A stretch of 64,000 bases of DNA from Neisseria lactamica (GTDB lineage: Bacteria > Pseudomonadota > Gammaproteobacteria > Burkholderiales > Neisseriaceae). Location of the stretch: positions 558,001 to 622,000 of the forward strand of contig NZ_LR590477.1 of NCBI RefSeq assembly GCF_901482445.1, given 5' to 3'. The translations under genes and the position numbers were made by a program. The stretch's first letter is position 1; each line of letters opens with the position of its first letter. Positions 16,710 through 25,385 of this stretch are shown in pieces. Under the pieces are notes generated by a model, which saw only the letters and a list, made by a program, of their open reading frames with translations, had not been told where the DNA came from and ran no database searches.

Positions 16710-19700
16710 ATGAAACAAAATAGAAAATTCGCTTTATCTACCATTGCTTTGTTGATTCAATCGGCATTATGTTTTGAGGCGGAAGCCTATGAATATACTA
16801 ATATCCAAGAGATGCAATGGGTGTCTTTATTTCCTGATCCGCAAAGAGACGATGATAGTCTTATAACCTTTAAAGATGAAAAAATCACTGTAAAAAACTA
16901 CATTTTACCTTATTGGGAAAAAGGTAAAAACTTTAGAAAATTAGAACTCATTACCACTGGTAAAAATGATAATGGAAATTTAACGGTAAATGGAATTTAC
17001 GGCATCCAATCTTTTGCAGACAAAGATCTAAAATACAAACCGGAGCTATTACTTAAAAGCAATAATGACATTCTATTTAAAAATAACCTCCAATCTGTTG
17101 ACGTGAAGCCCTATTCCGGAAATATCCATTTGGATGCCAAAGGAAAAATTCAATTTGATTTGAATATTCCCGATGTTGATGGGGTACAAGATGCAGCCAG
17201 TGGAAAAAAAATACCGACAAACAATAGTGCCTTAGTGCGGTATGTCAACACTATCACCCCCCCCGATGAAAAAAATGACAAAGGCAGCATATCCTTTCAT
17301 TCAAAAACAGGTAATTTGTTCAATATGAACGTTAACGTTCATAAAGACACACGCCATTACGGTATTCACAACCTCCGCAATACCGATGTTCATCTGACTG
17401 CCGAAGACGGCGATAATGTGATTGCGATTAAAGGGGAACTTGCCGACACTATGCCGACAGGAAATGTTGAGAGTACAAGTTTTTTAAGGGGTATTGAAAC
17501 GGCTTTTAAATCCAATACCGTATTAACGGGGAATAACAATAAAATATCCATCACCACTGAGGGCGACGGCTTGGGATTGGGGGTAGAAGGTCTCGATTCA
17601 AAATCCCCCTATTCCGGACACACGACGGGCATTTTCGTCAATAATCAACCAAACAATACTACCGAACCTTCCCTTGACGGCATCAGCACCATCAAGCTCA
17701 AAGCGGTCAAGGGAAATAATGAAGTTGATTTAAATGTAAAAAACCACGCCTCCGTAAAAGGCATTATCGCGTCGCATTCTGCAAAAGCGACGCTCGAAGC
17801 CGAAGGGGATAATATTGTCCGGGTTAAAAATCCGGATACCGGTACGGCTTTAATCGATGCTTTGAAAAAACAATACCCCAATGCTTCGAAAGAACTATAC
17901 AGGATAGGGGTTCAATCCACGACTGACAGCGATGTGGTTTTGGATGCGGCAAACAATATCGTTGAAGTAGGAGGCAATCCGATGAACCAAGAAGGGATTA
18001 CCGCTCACGGAAATGCCACGATTACCCTCAAGGCGAAAGAAAACAATAAAATTACCGTGGAAAATGCCGCATACAGCAGCGACGGTATTTCGACTCTGAT
18101 TAACAGAACGGGGGCAAGGCCCGGAACAAGGGATGACGGAAACAAAATCATACTGGAAGCCGGCGGCGATAATATTGTTACCATGAAATCCGGCGATGCG
18201 GATGCGGATTATGTAAACAAATCCAAAGTATTAACGGAGACACCATCTTATCAAAGCAAACGAGGTTCCAACGGCATCTTTTCCTATGGCGACAAATCGC
18301 TGGTCAAACTGGTTGGCGAGAATAATATCGTTAAGAGTGAAATCAGTGAAAAGTCTAAAGCATTAAATGGGGGATTTGACCATAACAGCATTTATTCTCG
18401 GAATAAGGCAAAAGTCGAATTGTCTGCGAAGAACGATAATATCGTACAAGGCGGAATAAGCGGTTTGCGTTCAAGCGACTCCTCAATCGTCCTCGAGGGT
18501 AAAAATAATGCGATTTCAAACCCGAAATATAATGTTTTTGCCTACAACAAGGCAAAGGTGGATTTGACTGCCGAAAATAAAAACACATTATCAGATGCGG
18601 AATTTGGCGTGTATGCCTACGGTGCAACAAGTACGGTCAATTTGTCTTCAAAAGATAAAAATGAGGTAAAAAGCACCCAAGTTGGGCTGTATTCTGAAGC
18701 CGGAGGTTCAATAAATGTAGATGGGAAGGATAATATTATTGAAAGCGACGCGGTTGCCTTAGTGGGAAAAGGTGGAAGTCAAAACATTCGGGCAAGCCGT
18801 ACAAACCAGATTAGTTCAAAAAGCTTAGGAATTCATGCTAGCAATAGTGCAAAAATAGCCTTAACCGGCGCGAGCAATACAATTCGTGCGGGTCATCCCG
18901 CCATTTGGTCATTAGACAAAAGTGAAGTAAGCATAGACGGACGGATAACGATTCATTCCACCGTGGTAAACGTGGCAAATATTGCCGAGAATGACAGCCT
19001 GATTAATTTAAGGTACAAAGGCAACAGCAGTATTGATGGGGCAACTGTATCGGATGGCGGCAGTGTTTCCATTACGCCGTTAGATAATTCAGATGATAAT
19101 GTTATGCGTTTGACTGGCGATGTCTTGGCGGTAAATAAGGGTAAAGTGGAATTAGACTTCACACCAAACAGCCGTTTAGCAGGACGTTTGGATAATTTTA
19201 GCGGCTTAACCGATTCCAAACATAAAGATTTATTTAAAAAATATGTTAATGAACTAGACAGCAAAAACGCAGGCACAATTAACCTTAATTTAGCCAAAGA
19301 CGCATTATGGACGATGACAGGTCAAAGTTGGCTGGATAAATTGAGTGGCGAAGGTACGGTTGATTTTGACAGCAACAGCAAAACGAGCGGACGCGCCTTA
19401 CATATCGGCGAATTGGCGGGTGCCAATAAATTCTTGATGCATCTGAATAAAGACGGCATTCACAGCGATATGCTCTATGTGAAAAAAGGAACGTCTACTC
19501 CGCAAGAAGTCGTCGTCAAAAATCTGTCCGAAGTGCTCGACAGTATGAATTACGGCGAACGTTTGCGTTTCGCTACGGTAACAGACTCAAAAAATGAATT
19601 TGTGAACGGTAAGAAATATATTGATGATACACATCTTTTAGAGCAGGCTTTAACGGTTGAATATTCTGACCATAAAACTGACCCAAGCAATAACGAAGAT

Positions 19701-20762
19701 TACAATCGCAGATTTAATGGTGAAACAATGACTGCTGAAAAAGCAGGTAACACAGATGTGGATGCGATGTATGGTAGCGAGCATAGAAAAAATGTCTATT
19801 TAGTCAAACAAACTACGGGCAATCCCGGTCGAAATGTCAAAAATATCAATGATATGTTCGACTCAACCGCACATTATGCGTTCACTTTGGATACTTATAC
19901 CAAACGCGAAGGGGAGCGGGCTTTTTCAACGTTGGATAAAAAAGAAGGCGATTGGATAAGGCTGACGCATACCCGTTTGATTCAATCCAATGCGTTTAGG
20001 TTTCATAACAACGATTTTGAAATCGGATATGACCGCTTCAGCCTCAACGAGCAGGAGAAAAAACGTAAATGGGGCATAAGTTTCGACTACGGCCACGGCA
20101 GGACATCATTATGGAATACGTTTGGCAAGGGCAAAATCAGGAAATATGAATTGGCTCTGTACAATACTACCCAATACATAGATAAAGAAGGAGACGAAAC
20201 AGGGTATATCGACAATGTATTAAAAATAGGAAAACTGCGTAACCGTGTGATTGCACGAAATCATATGGGGCAATTATGGGGCGAGGGAAAATATAGCAAC
20301 ACCCTATTCTCTATCAGTACCGAATACGGCCGCCGTAAATTTTTGGATGACGATAAATTGTGGCGGATTACACCGCAAGTACAGTTGCAATATTCCTATT
20401 TGAGAGGTGCGGGCTACCGGCTCGACAATGGTATAAATGTCAACTTAAGCCACGTAAACAGCCTGATAGGCCGTTTGGGTTTGGATGTCGTGAGAAAATT
20501 TGACGAAGGCAAAAAACTTTTCTATATCAAAGGCAATATCCTTCATGAATTTTTGGGCAGCCGTTCCTTTAAGGCATTTGAAGGCAACAGCAATTATGCT
20601 CAAAAATGGAATACGAGGGGGACTTGGTATTCCGCCGGATTGGGCTACAATGCGCGGACAGGCAAAAAAACGAATGTCTTTGCCGATGCGGAAAAAGAGT
20701 TTTCCGGCGGGAAAAAAGGATCGTACAACATCCGCTTATCTATTTCCCATCAGTTTGACTGA
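16710..20762 (+). CDS. Large autotransporter with repetitive passenger domain
   Basis: The 1350-residue protein starts MKQNRKFALSTIALLIQSAL, a Sec signal peptide with likely cleavage after EAEA. The SD AAGGAGA lies six bases before the ATG at 16710; an in-frame TTG one codon earlier is less likely. Residues 30-1060 form the passenger. From about 340 to 760 it is a run of 20-40-residue repeats with a core like K-V-x-L-x-A-x-x-x-N-I-V (ATLEAEGDNIVRVKN, IILEAGGDNIVTMKSG, VELSAKNDNIVQGGISGL, VDLTAENKNTLSDAEFGVYA), typical of a beta-helix. Residues about 1065-1350 are the 12-strand outer-membrane barrel (GDWIRLTHTRLIQ, FEIGYDRFSL to YNIRLSISHQFD). The protein should be surface-exposed; adhesion or aggregation is a guess by class. 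C8 lies within the codons for TPPDEK. No uptake sequence occurs inside. Which named neisserial autotransporter it equals I cannot say. Confidence 0.9.
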   Translation: MKQNRKFALSTIALLIQSALCFEAEAYEYTNIQEMQWVSLFPDPQRDDDSLITFKDEKITVKNYILPYWEKGKNFRKLELITTGKNDNGNLTVNGIYGIQSFADKDLKYKPELLLKSNNDILFKNNLQSVDVKPYSGNIHLDAKGKIQFDLNIPDVDGVQDAASGKKIPTNNSALVRYVNTITPPDEKNDKGSISFHSKTGNLFNMNVNVHKDTRHYGIHNLRNTDVHLTAEDGDNVIAIKGELADTMPTGNVESTSFLRGIETAFKSNTVLTGNNNKISITTEGDGLGLGVEGLDSKSPYSGHTTGIFVNNQPNNTTEPSLDGISTIKLKAVKGNNEVDLNVKNHASVKGIIASHSAKATLEAEGDNIVRVKNPDTGTALIDALKKQYPNASKELYRIGVQSTTDSDVVLDAANNIVEVGGNPMNQEGITAHGNATITLKAKENNKITVENAAYSSDGISTLINRTGARPGTRDDGNKIILEAGGDNIVTMKSGDADADYVNKSKVLTETPSYQSKRGSNGIFSYGDKSLVKLVGENNIVKSEISEKSKALNGGFDHNSIYSRNKAKVELSAKNDNIVQGGISGLRSSDSSIVLEGKNNAISNPKYNVFAYNKAKVDLTAENKNTLSDAEFGVYAYGATSTVNLSSKDKNEVKSTQVGLYSEAGGSINVDGKDNIIESDAVALVGKGGSQNIRASRTNQISSKSLGIHASNSAKIALTGASNTIRAGHPAIWSLDKSEVSIDGRITIHSTVVNVANIAENDSLINLRYKGNSSIDGATVSDGGSVSITPLDNSDDNVMRLTGDVLAVNKGKVELDFTPNSRLAGRLDNFSGLTDSKHKDLFKKYVNELDSKNAGTINLNLAKDALWTMTGQSWLDKLSGEGTVDFDSNSKTSGRALHIGELAGANKFLMHLNKDGIHSDMLYVKKGTSTPQEVVVKNLSEVLDSMNYGERLRFATVTDSKNEFVNGKKYIDDTHLLEQALTVEYSDHKTDPSNNEDYNRRFNGETMTAEKAGNTDVDAMYGSEHRKNVYLVKQTTGNPGRNVKNINDMFDSTAHYAFTLDTYTKREGERAFSTLDKKEGDWIRLTHTRLIQSNAFRFHNNDFEIGYDRFSLNEQEKKRKWGISFDYGHGRTSLWNTFGKGKIRKYELALYNTTQYIDKEGDETGYIDNVLKIGKLRNRVIARNHMGQLWGEGKYSNTLFSISTEYGRRKFLDDDKLWRITPQVQLQYSYLRGAGYRLDNGINVNLSHVNSLIGRLGLDVVRKFDEGKKLFYIKGNILHEFLGSRSFKAFEGNSNYAQKWNTRGTWYSAGLGYNARTGKKTNVFADAEKEFSGGKKGSYNIRLSISHQFD
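17257..17264 (+). repeat. C8 tract inside the autotransporter gene
   Basis: Eight C in the coding strand encode part of ITPPDEK in the early passenger. The frame is intact here. Tracts of this size can slip slowly in Neisseria. Confidence 0.7.
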
Positions 20763-20826
20763 ATGATTGAAACCTTATCGCAACAATAGGTTAAATCCAT
20801 TCAAGTCTCTAGGATAAACCACAATG

Positions 20827-20860
20827 AAATGCCGTCTGAACCGCTTTCAGACGGCATTTT
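20827..20860 (+). terminator. Uptake-sequence hairpin after the autotransporter
   Basis: AAATGCCGTCTGAA and TTCAGACGGCATTT pair around a short CCGCT loop, then continue with T. It lies 65 bases past the stop. The remaining 200 bases to the next gene hold a TATAAT (near 20911) but no gene. Confidence 0.85.
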
Positions 20861-21065
20861 CGCAAACAGGCAAAATGACGGCGGCGGGATTTTTTATTTT
20901 CCCGATTGAAGTATAATGTCGCCGGATTCAACCGGATATTCAAACGGTTTGCTCCAACACTCGGAACGGCGCATAAAACGCCGCCCTGCGCGTTATCCCG
21001 AACGGGGCGGCTAATCAGATCCTATCGCCATAAAACGGCGGGGTTTCAACCGAAAAGGAATTAAG

Positions 21066-21437
21066 ATGAATAACACCTTGTCTATTTTGCCGATGGCAAT
21101 CTTACTCGGCGGCTGCGCCGTCGGCGGCGGCAACACATTCGGCAGCTTAGACGGCGGCACGGGTATGGGCGGCAGCATCGTCAAAATGGCGGTCGGGAGC
21201 CAATGCCGTGCGGAATTGGACAAACGCAGCGAATGGCGTTTGACCGCGCTGGCGATGAGTGCCGAAAAACAGGCGGAGTGGGAAAACAAGATTTGCGGCT
21301 GCGCTACCGAAGAAGCACCCAACCAGCTGACCGGCAACGATGTGATGCAGATGCTGAACCAGTCCACGCGAAATCAGGCAATTACCGCCGTTACCGCCAA
21401 AACGGTTTCCGCCTGCTTCAAACGCCTGTACCGCTAA
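21066..21437 (+). CDS. Small lipoprotein of unknown role
   Basis: The 123-residue product begins MNNTLSILPMAILLGGCAVG, with the lipobox LGGC (Cys17), so it is predicted to be lipidated and exported. After a Gly-rich linker (GGGNTFGSLDGGTGMGGS) comes a compact domain with four further Cys: SQCRAEL, KICGCAT and SACFKRL, which may form two disulfides in the periplasm. The SD AAAAGGA precedes the ATG closely. I recognise no functional family. It is followed by thrC on the same strand, but the inverted uptake pair in between suggests separate transcripts. Confidence 0.85.
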   Translation: MNNTLSILPMAILLGGCAVGGGNTFGSLDGGTGMGGSIVKMAVGSQCRAELDKRSEWRLTALAMSAEKQAEWENKICGCATEEAPNQLTGNDVMQMLNQSTRNQAITAVTAKTVSACFKRLYR

Positions 21438-21441
21438 CCTT

Positions 21442-21474
21442 CTTCAGACGGCATGAGGTAGATGCCGTCTGAAG
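21442..21474 (+). terminator. Inverted uptake-sequence pair between the lipoprotein gene and thrC
   Basis: CTTCAGACGGCAT and ATGCCGTCTGAAG form a 13-bp stem with a 7-base loop just after the lipoprotein stop. It has no T run, so it may end transcription only weakly. Confidence 0.6.
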
Positions 21475-21509
21475 CCGTTTTCCTGCAATTTCGACAGACG
21501 AGAAAAATC

Positions 21510-22919
21510 ATGAAATATATCAGCACGCGCGGCGAAACCGCACACAAACCGTTCAGCGAAGTTTTATTGATGGGGCTTGCACCCGACGGCGGTCTGATGC
21601 TGCCGGAACATTATCCGCAAATCGGGCGCGAAACCTTGGACAAATGGCGCGGTTTGTCTTATCCCGAATTGGCGTTTGAAATTATGCGCCTGTTCGTTAC
21701 GGATATTCCGGAGGACGATTTGCGCGATATTCTGAACCGTACTTACACGGAAGCGGCGTTCGGTACTAAGGAAATCACCCCCGTCCGCACGCTTTCAGAC
21801 GGCATCAAAATCCAAGCCTTGTCCAACGGCCCGACGCTGGCGTTCAAAGATATGGCAATGCAATTTTTGGGCAATGCGTTTGAATATGTTTTAAACAAAG
21901 AAGGCAAAAAACTCAATATCTTGGGCGCGACCAGCGGTGATACGGGTTCGGCTGCGGAATATGCCTTGCGCGGCAAAAAGGGCGTAAACGTATTTATGCT
22001 GTCGCCCGATGGCAAAATGAGCGCGTTCCAACGTGCGCAGATGTACAGCCTGCAAGATGGGAATATCCACAATATCGCCGTGAAGGGGATGTTTGACGAC
22101 TGTCAGGATATTGTGAAGGCGGTGCAGAACGATGCCGCGTTCAAGGAAAAATACCACATCGGTACGGTCAATTCGATCAACTGGGGACGCATCGTCGCAC
22201 AAGTGGTTTATTACTTTGCGGGCTATTTCAAAGCGACACAAAGCAATGACGAGCAAGTCAGCTTCTGCGTGCCGAGCGGCAACTTCGGCAACGTTTGCGC
22301 GGGACACATCGCCAAACAGATGGGTTTGCCTATCCGCCGCCTGATTGTCGCGACCAATGAAAACGATGTGTTGGACGAGTTTTTCAAAACCGGTGCATAC
22401 CGCCCGCGCAACAGCGCGCATACTTATGTTACCTCCAGCCCGTCGATGGACATTTCCAAAGCGTCCAACTTCGAGCGTTTCGTGTTCGACCTGATGGATC
22501 GCGATCCTCAGGAAATCAATACGCTTTGGGCGGAAGTAGCTGCAGGCAAAGGCTTTGACCTGCGGTTTGCCTTGGACAAAGTCGGCGGCAAATACGGCTT
22601 TACTTCCGGCAAATCCACCCACGCTGACCGCCTTGCCACCATCAAACAGGTTTACGAGCAAAACCAAGAACTCATCGACCCGCATACTGCCGACGGCGTA
22701 AAAGTCGCCCGCGAAGTGCGCGAAGAAGGGGAAACGGTGGTTTGTTTGGAAACCGCGTTGGCTGCGAAATTCGATGCGACCATACGCGAAGCCGTCGGCG
22801 ATGTCGCCATTCCGCGCCCCGCCGCGCTGGAAGGTTTGGAAAAATTGCCGCAGCGCGTGCAAACCGTGCCGAACAGTGCGGATGCGGTAAAAGGCATCAT
22901 CGAACAAACCCTTGCCTGA
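21510..22919 (+). CDS. thrC: Threonine synthase
   Basis: ThrC converts O-phosphohomoserine to threonine with pyridoxal phosphate. The frame is open from 21462, but the first codons are the uptake sequence read as MPSEA; the real start is MKYISTRGETAHKPFSEVLL at 21510 (469 residues, normal length). Visible motifs are APDGGLMLPEHYP, the PLP lysine in NGPTLAFKDMAMQFLG (about residue 110), GATSGDTGSAAEYALRGK, and FCVPSGNFGNVCAGHIAKQM, followed by the glycine-rich phosphate-binding segment. The next gene starts 46 bases downstream on the same strand, so co-transcription is possible. Confidence 0.96.
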   Translation: MKYISTRGETAHKPFSEVLLMGLAPDGGLMLPEHYPQIGRETLDKWRGLSYPELAFEIMRLFVTDIPEDDLRDILNRTYTEAAFGTKEITPVRTLSDGIKIQALSNGPTLAFKDMAMQFLGNAFEYVLNKEGKKLNILGATSGDTGSAAEYALRGKKGVNVFMLSPDGKMSAFQRAQMYSLQDGNIHNIAVKGMFDDCQDIVKAVQNDAAFKEKYHIGTVNSINWGRIVAQVVYYFAGYFKATQSNDEQVSFCVPSGNFGNVCAGHIAKQMGLPIRRLIVATNENDVLDEFFKTGAYRPRNSAHTYVTSSPSMDISKASNFERFVFDLMDRDPQEINTLWAEVAAGKGFDLRFALDKVGGKYGFTSGKSTHADRLATIKQVYEQNQELIDPHTADGVKVAREVREEGETVVCLETALAAKFDATIREAVGDVAIPRPAALEGLEKLPQRVQTVPNSADAVKGIIEQTLA

Positions 22920-22965
22920 TGTTCCGTATGGGCGGCATTCCGTCCGAGCTTAAGATTGAAAGAAA

Positions 22966-23760
22966 ATGACCTTACCTATGCAGGAAACCCGTTTTTCCAT
23001 ACTGTTGGACGAATTGGCGGCAAAACAGGAAGCAGCCATCGCCCCCCACCTGCTTGCCGACGGAACAAAGGTATGGGTACGCAAAGCAGGCAGGCACAAT
23101 GCGCGGTGGCGTTACGCGCTGCTCGGTATGGTTGCCCGATATTTGAAACTGGGGGTGTTGAAGCCGGTTCCCAGCCTCGGCGGCGAGCCTGCCATTGCAA
23201 CCGAGTCGAAACGCCTGTACGAATTGCGCTCGGCGGGGATAGCCGTTCCCGAATTGCTCGCCGTCCGGAAAAATGCCCTTATGTTCGGCAATTTGGAAGG
23301 CATCCCGCTCGATACGCAAATCCGCCAAGAAGCCGAGGCCGGAAAGGCGGACGCTTGGCTTGCCGGTTTGGAAGCCATTACACGCGTGCATAAAAAACAG
23401 CAGTTCCTCAGTCAGGCGTTTGCGCGGAATATGATGTCGGACGGAAAAAACATCAGCTTTTTGGATTTTGAAGACGACCCTTCCGAAGTCCTGACCCACG
23501 CGCAATGCCAAGCCCGCGATTGGCTCTGCTACATCCATTCGACCGCGCTGATATTGAAAAACGGCGGACTGCTGGAAGCGGCTGCGGAAAAATGGGGCGG
23601 CGTATTGTCAGATCAGCCTGCCGAAATACAAAAGCTGATTGCCGCCACCGTCAAACCGATCCTCCCGATACGCAGGCTGGTACACCCCCGCTGGGGACGG
23701 GACACGCTCAGGCTGGCAGCCTCGATTTCCCTGATTTCCCTTGCCGATATGCCGCCGTAA
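22966..23760 (+). CDS. Kinase-fold protein (Kdo/InaA-like), catalytic aspartate apparently replaced
   Basis: The 264 residues have the order of a small bacterial lipopolysaccharide-kinase-like fold: an N-lobe with KVWVRKAGRH and YLKLGVLKPVPSLGGEPAIA, the TESKRLYELRSAGIAVPELL helix that carries the conserved Glu, then VHKKQQFLSQAFARNMMSDG as the catalytic loop and ISFLDFEDDP as the DFG-like metal site (Asp167). In active members the loop reads HGD(x4)N; here the Asp position holds Gln150 while Asn155 remains, so it may be a pseudokinase or use another base. There are no membrane segments. A second Met four codons in is an alternative start. It lies 46 bases after thrC. The substrate is unknown. 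Confidence 0.7.
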   Translation: MTLPMQETRFSILLDELAAKQEAAIAPHLLADGTKVWVRKAGRHNARWRYALLGMVARYLKLGVLKPVPSLGGEPAIATESKRLYELRSAGIAVPELLAVRKNALMFGNLEGIPLDTQIRQEAEAGKADAWLAGLEAITRVHKKQQFLSQAFARNMMSDGKNISFLDFEDDPSEVLTHAQCQARDWLCYIHSTALILKNGGLLEAAAEKWGGVLSDQPAEIQKLIAATVKPILPIRRLVHPRWGRDTLRLAASISLISLADMPP

Positions 23761-23778
23761 GCCGCCGCCCGCCCAGCG

Positions 23779-23806
23779 ATGCCGTCTGAAGCCCTTCAGA
23801 CGGCAT
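23779..23806 (+). terminator. Uptake-sequence hairpin after the kinase-like gene
   Basis: ATGCCGTCTGAAG and CTTCAGACGGCAT form a 13-bp stem with a two-base loop, 18 bases past the stop. Confidence 0.75.
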
Positions 23807-23947
23807 ATAACCAACGCGCATCAAGCATTGTCGCAACCATCCGTTTCGTTTAGAATTTTGGCTTTATCCCGAATCGGGCAGACATTTTCACTCTGCCGCA
23901 CGTCCCGAACAAGCACTATCCATTTCTTTTACTGACAGGAAACCCAA

Positions 23948-24724
23948 ATGGCAGCATTCAATACCCAAAAAGTATTGTCCGTACACCACTGGACAGACGC
24001 ATATTTTACCTTTACCTGCACCCGCGACGAATCGTTGCGCTTTGAAAACGGCCAATTCGTTATGGTCGGGCTGATGGTGGACGGCAAGCCGCTGATGCGC
24101 GCATACAGCGTCGCCTCCGCCAACTGGGAAGAACACCTCGAATTTTTCAGCATTAAAGTCCAAGACGGCCCTCTGACCAGCCGCCTGCAACACCTCAAAG
24201 TCGGCGACGACGTGTTAATCAGCAAAAAACCGACCGGAACTCTGGTTGCCGGCGACCTGAATCCGGGCAAACACCTTTACCTGTTGAGCACCGGTACCGG
24301 CATCGCCCCTTTCTTGAGCATCACCAAAGACCCCGAAATTTACGAGCAATTTGAAAAAATCATCCTCGTACACGGCGTGCGCTATAAAAAAGATTTGGCG
24401 TACTACGACCGCTTTACCAAAGAATTGCCCGAACACGAATACCTCGGCGACTTGGTTAAAGAAAAACTGATTTACTATCCGATTGTTTCCCGCGAAGAAT
24501 TTGAACACCACGGCCGCCTGACCGACCTGATGGTAAGCGGCAAATTGTTTGAAGACATCGGCCTGCCCAAAATCAATCCTCAAGACGACCGCGCGATGCT
24601 GTGCGGCAGCCCCGCGATGCTGAAAGACACCTGCAAAGTTCTAGACGATTTCGGTCTGACCGTCTCTCCGAAAACAGGCGTACGCGGCGATTACCTGATT
24701 GAGCGTGCGTTTGTGGATCAATAA
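23948..24724 (+). CDS. fpr: Ferredoxin/flavodoxin-NADP+ reductase
   Basis: Fpr passes electrons between NADPH and ferredoxin or flavodoxin, supporting iron-sulfur and oxidative-stress metabolism. The 258-residue protein has the FAD-binding motif LMRAYSVASANWEEHLEFF (RxYS, about 50-55), KPTGTLV, the NADP-binding LLSTGTGIAPFLSITKDPE (about 115), VHGVRYKKDLAYYDR and AMLCGSPAMLKDT, and ends in the GDYLIERAFVDQ tail typical of the bacterial subclass. The length fits. The SD AGGAAA precedes the ATG. It stands alone, with a strong terminator downstream. Confidence 0.96.
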   Translation: MAAFNTQKVLSVHHWTDAYFTFTCTRDESLRFENGQFVMVGLMVDGKPLMRAYSVASANWEEHLEFFSIKVQDGPLTSRLQHLKVGDDVLISKKPTGTLVAGDLNPGKHLYLLSTGTGIAPFLSITKDPEIYEQFEKIILVHGVRYKKDLAYYDRFTKELPEHEYLGDLVKEKLIYYPIVSREEFEHHGRLTDLMVSGKLFEDIGLPKINPQDDRAMLCGSPAMLKDTCKVLDDFGLTVSPKTGVRGDYLIERAFVDQ

Positions 24725-24760
24725 GCTGCTTGAAAATACCGTCTGAACGGTATCAGCGAT

Positions 24761-24799
24761 AAAAAACCCGAATCCTGCCAATCAGGATTCGGGTTTTTT
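24761..24799 (+). terminator. Rho-independent terminator of fpr
   Basis: AAAAAACCCGAATCCTG and CAGGATTCGGGTTTTTT form a 17-bp perfect stem with a five-base loop, ending in six T. It is symmetric, so it also works from the other side. Confidence 0.93.
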
Positions 24800-24834
24800 A
24801 TAGCGGGTAAAAATTAGAAATGCACATTTCCGTC

Positions 24835-24854
24835 ATTCACACGCAGACGGAAAT
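24835..24854. repeat. Degenerate dRS3-like element
   Basis: ATTCACACGCAGACGGAAAT has the dRS3 layout and the usual flanks (CGTC before, CCAGACCT after), but carries four base changes, three of them G to A. Confidence 0.55.
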
Positions 24855-24961
24855 CCAGACCTATCCGTTTCATTAGTATTTGAAAATAAAAAAAAACCAA
24901 GCATATGGATTCCCCCCTACGCGAGACTGATGACGGTGTTCTGCAGTAGCCAAAGCAGAAA

Positions 24962-25006
24962 AACATCCTTATTGTCATTTCATCGTGATATAACAATAAG
25001 GATGTT
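24962..25006 (-). terminator. Terminator of the small membrane protein gene
   Basis: AACATCCTTATTGT and ACAATAAGGATGTT are a perfect 14-bp inverted repeat with a 17-base loop. Read on the minus strand, the stem ends in a T run. It begins six bases past the stop of the gene at 25012. Confidence 0.75.
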
Positions 25007-25011
25007 AAAAA

Positions 25012-25218
25012 TTAGTTATCATTATATGCATGATATATAAGAAAAATTGTCCCAATAAGAAATGTTATGCAGAAAATAAAATGAAAAGGATGGTTTTCAT
25101 TGAAAATGGTTGTTCTGCCACCATCATACACAGAGCCGGTATTTGGGAAAAAAATAATCCATATTGACATAATTATTCCATTTATCGCATAAATCCACTT
25201 TTTAATTTTTTTCCACAT
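25012..25218 (-). CDS. Small two-helix membrane protein, unknown
   Basis: The 68-residue product begins MWKKIKKWIYAINGIIMSIW, a positive N-terminus leading into one hydrophobic helix (about 9-26). A polar loop with FPNTGSVYDGGRTTIFNEN follows, then a second helix, FHFIFCITFLIGTIFLIYHA (about 45-64). This predicts two inner-membrane spans. It is very AT-rich compared with its neighbours, and is followed by its own hairpin terminator, which supports a real gene. I know no family for it. The region between it and the ATPase gene (25219-25385) shows no gene. Confidence 0.6.
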   Translation of the reverse strand: MWKKIKKWIYAINGIIMSIWIIFFPNTGSVYDGGRTTIFNENHPFHFIFCITFLIGTIFLIYHAYNDN

Positions 25219-25385
25219 TAATATAATCTCTTATTTAATAAAATCAAAATCAAATACCTAGCAATTCGATCTCAAATTTTAAACGCCAACGTGTTTGAGC
25301 GGTAACAATGCATACTTTAAGTTTACGATCCTTCATCGTCTCATTTTTGTTTTAATCGACTATACATCTGAAGCAACGCCGTCCG

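Noticed and set aside
21462..21509. Longer thrC start
   Set aside because: The extra codons translate an uptake sequence and lie before a better family start.
24814..24996. 60-codon minus frame downstream of fpr
   Set aside because: It spans the degenerate dRS3 and the terminator of the neighbouring gene, with no ribosome site.
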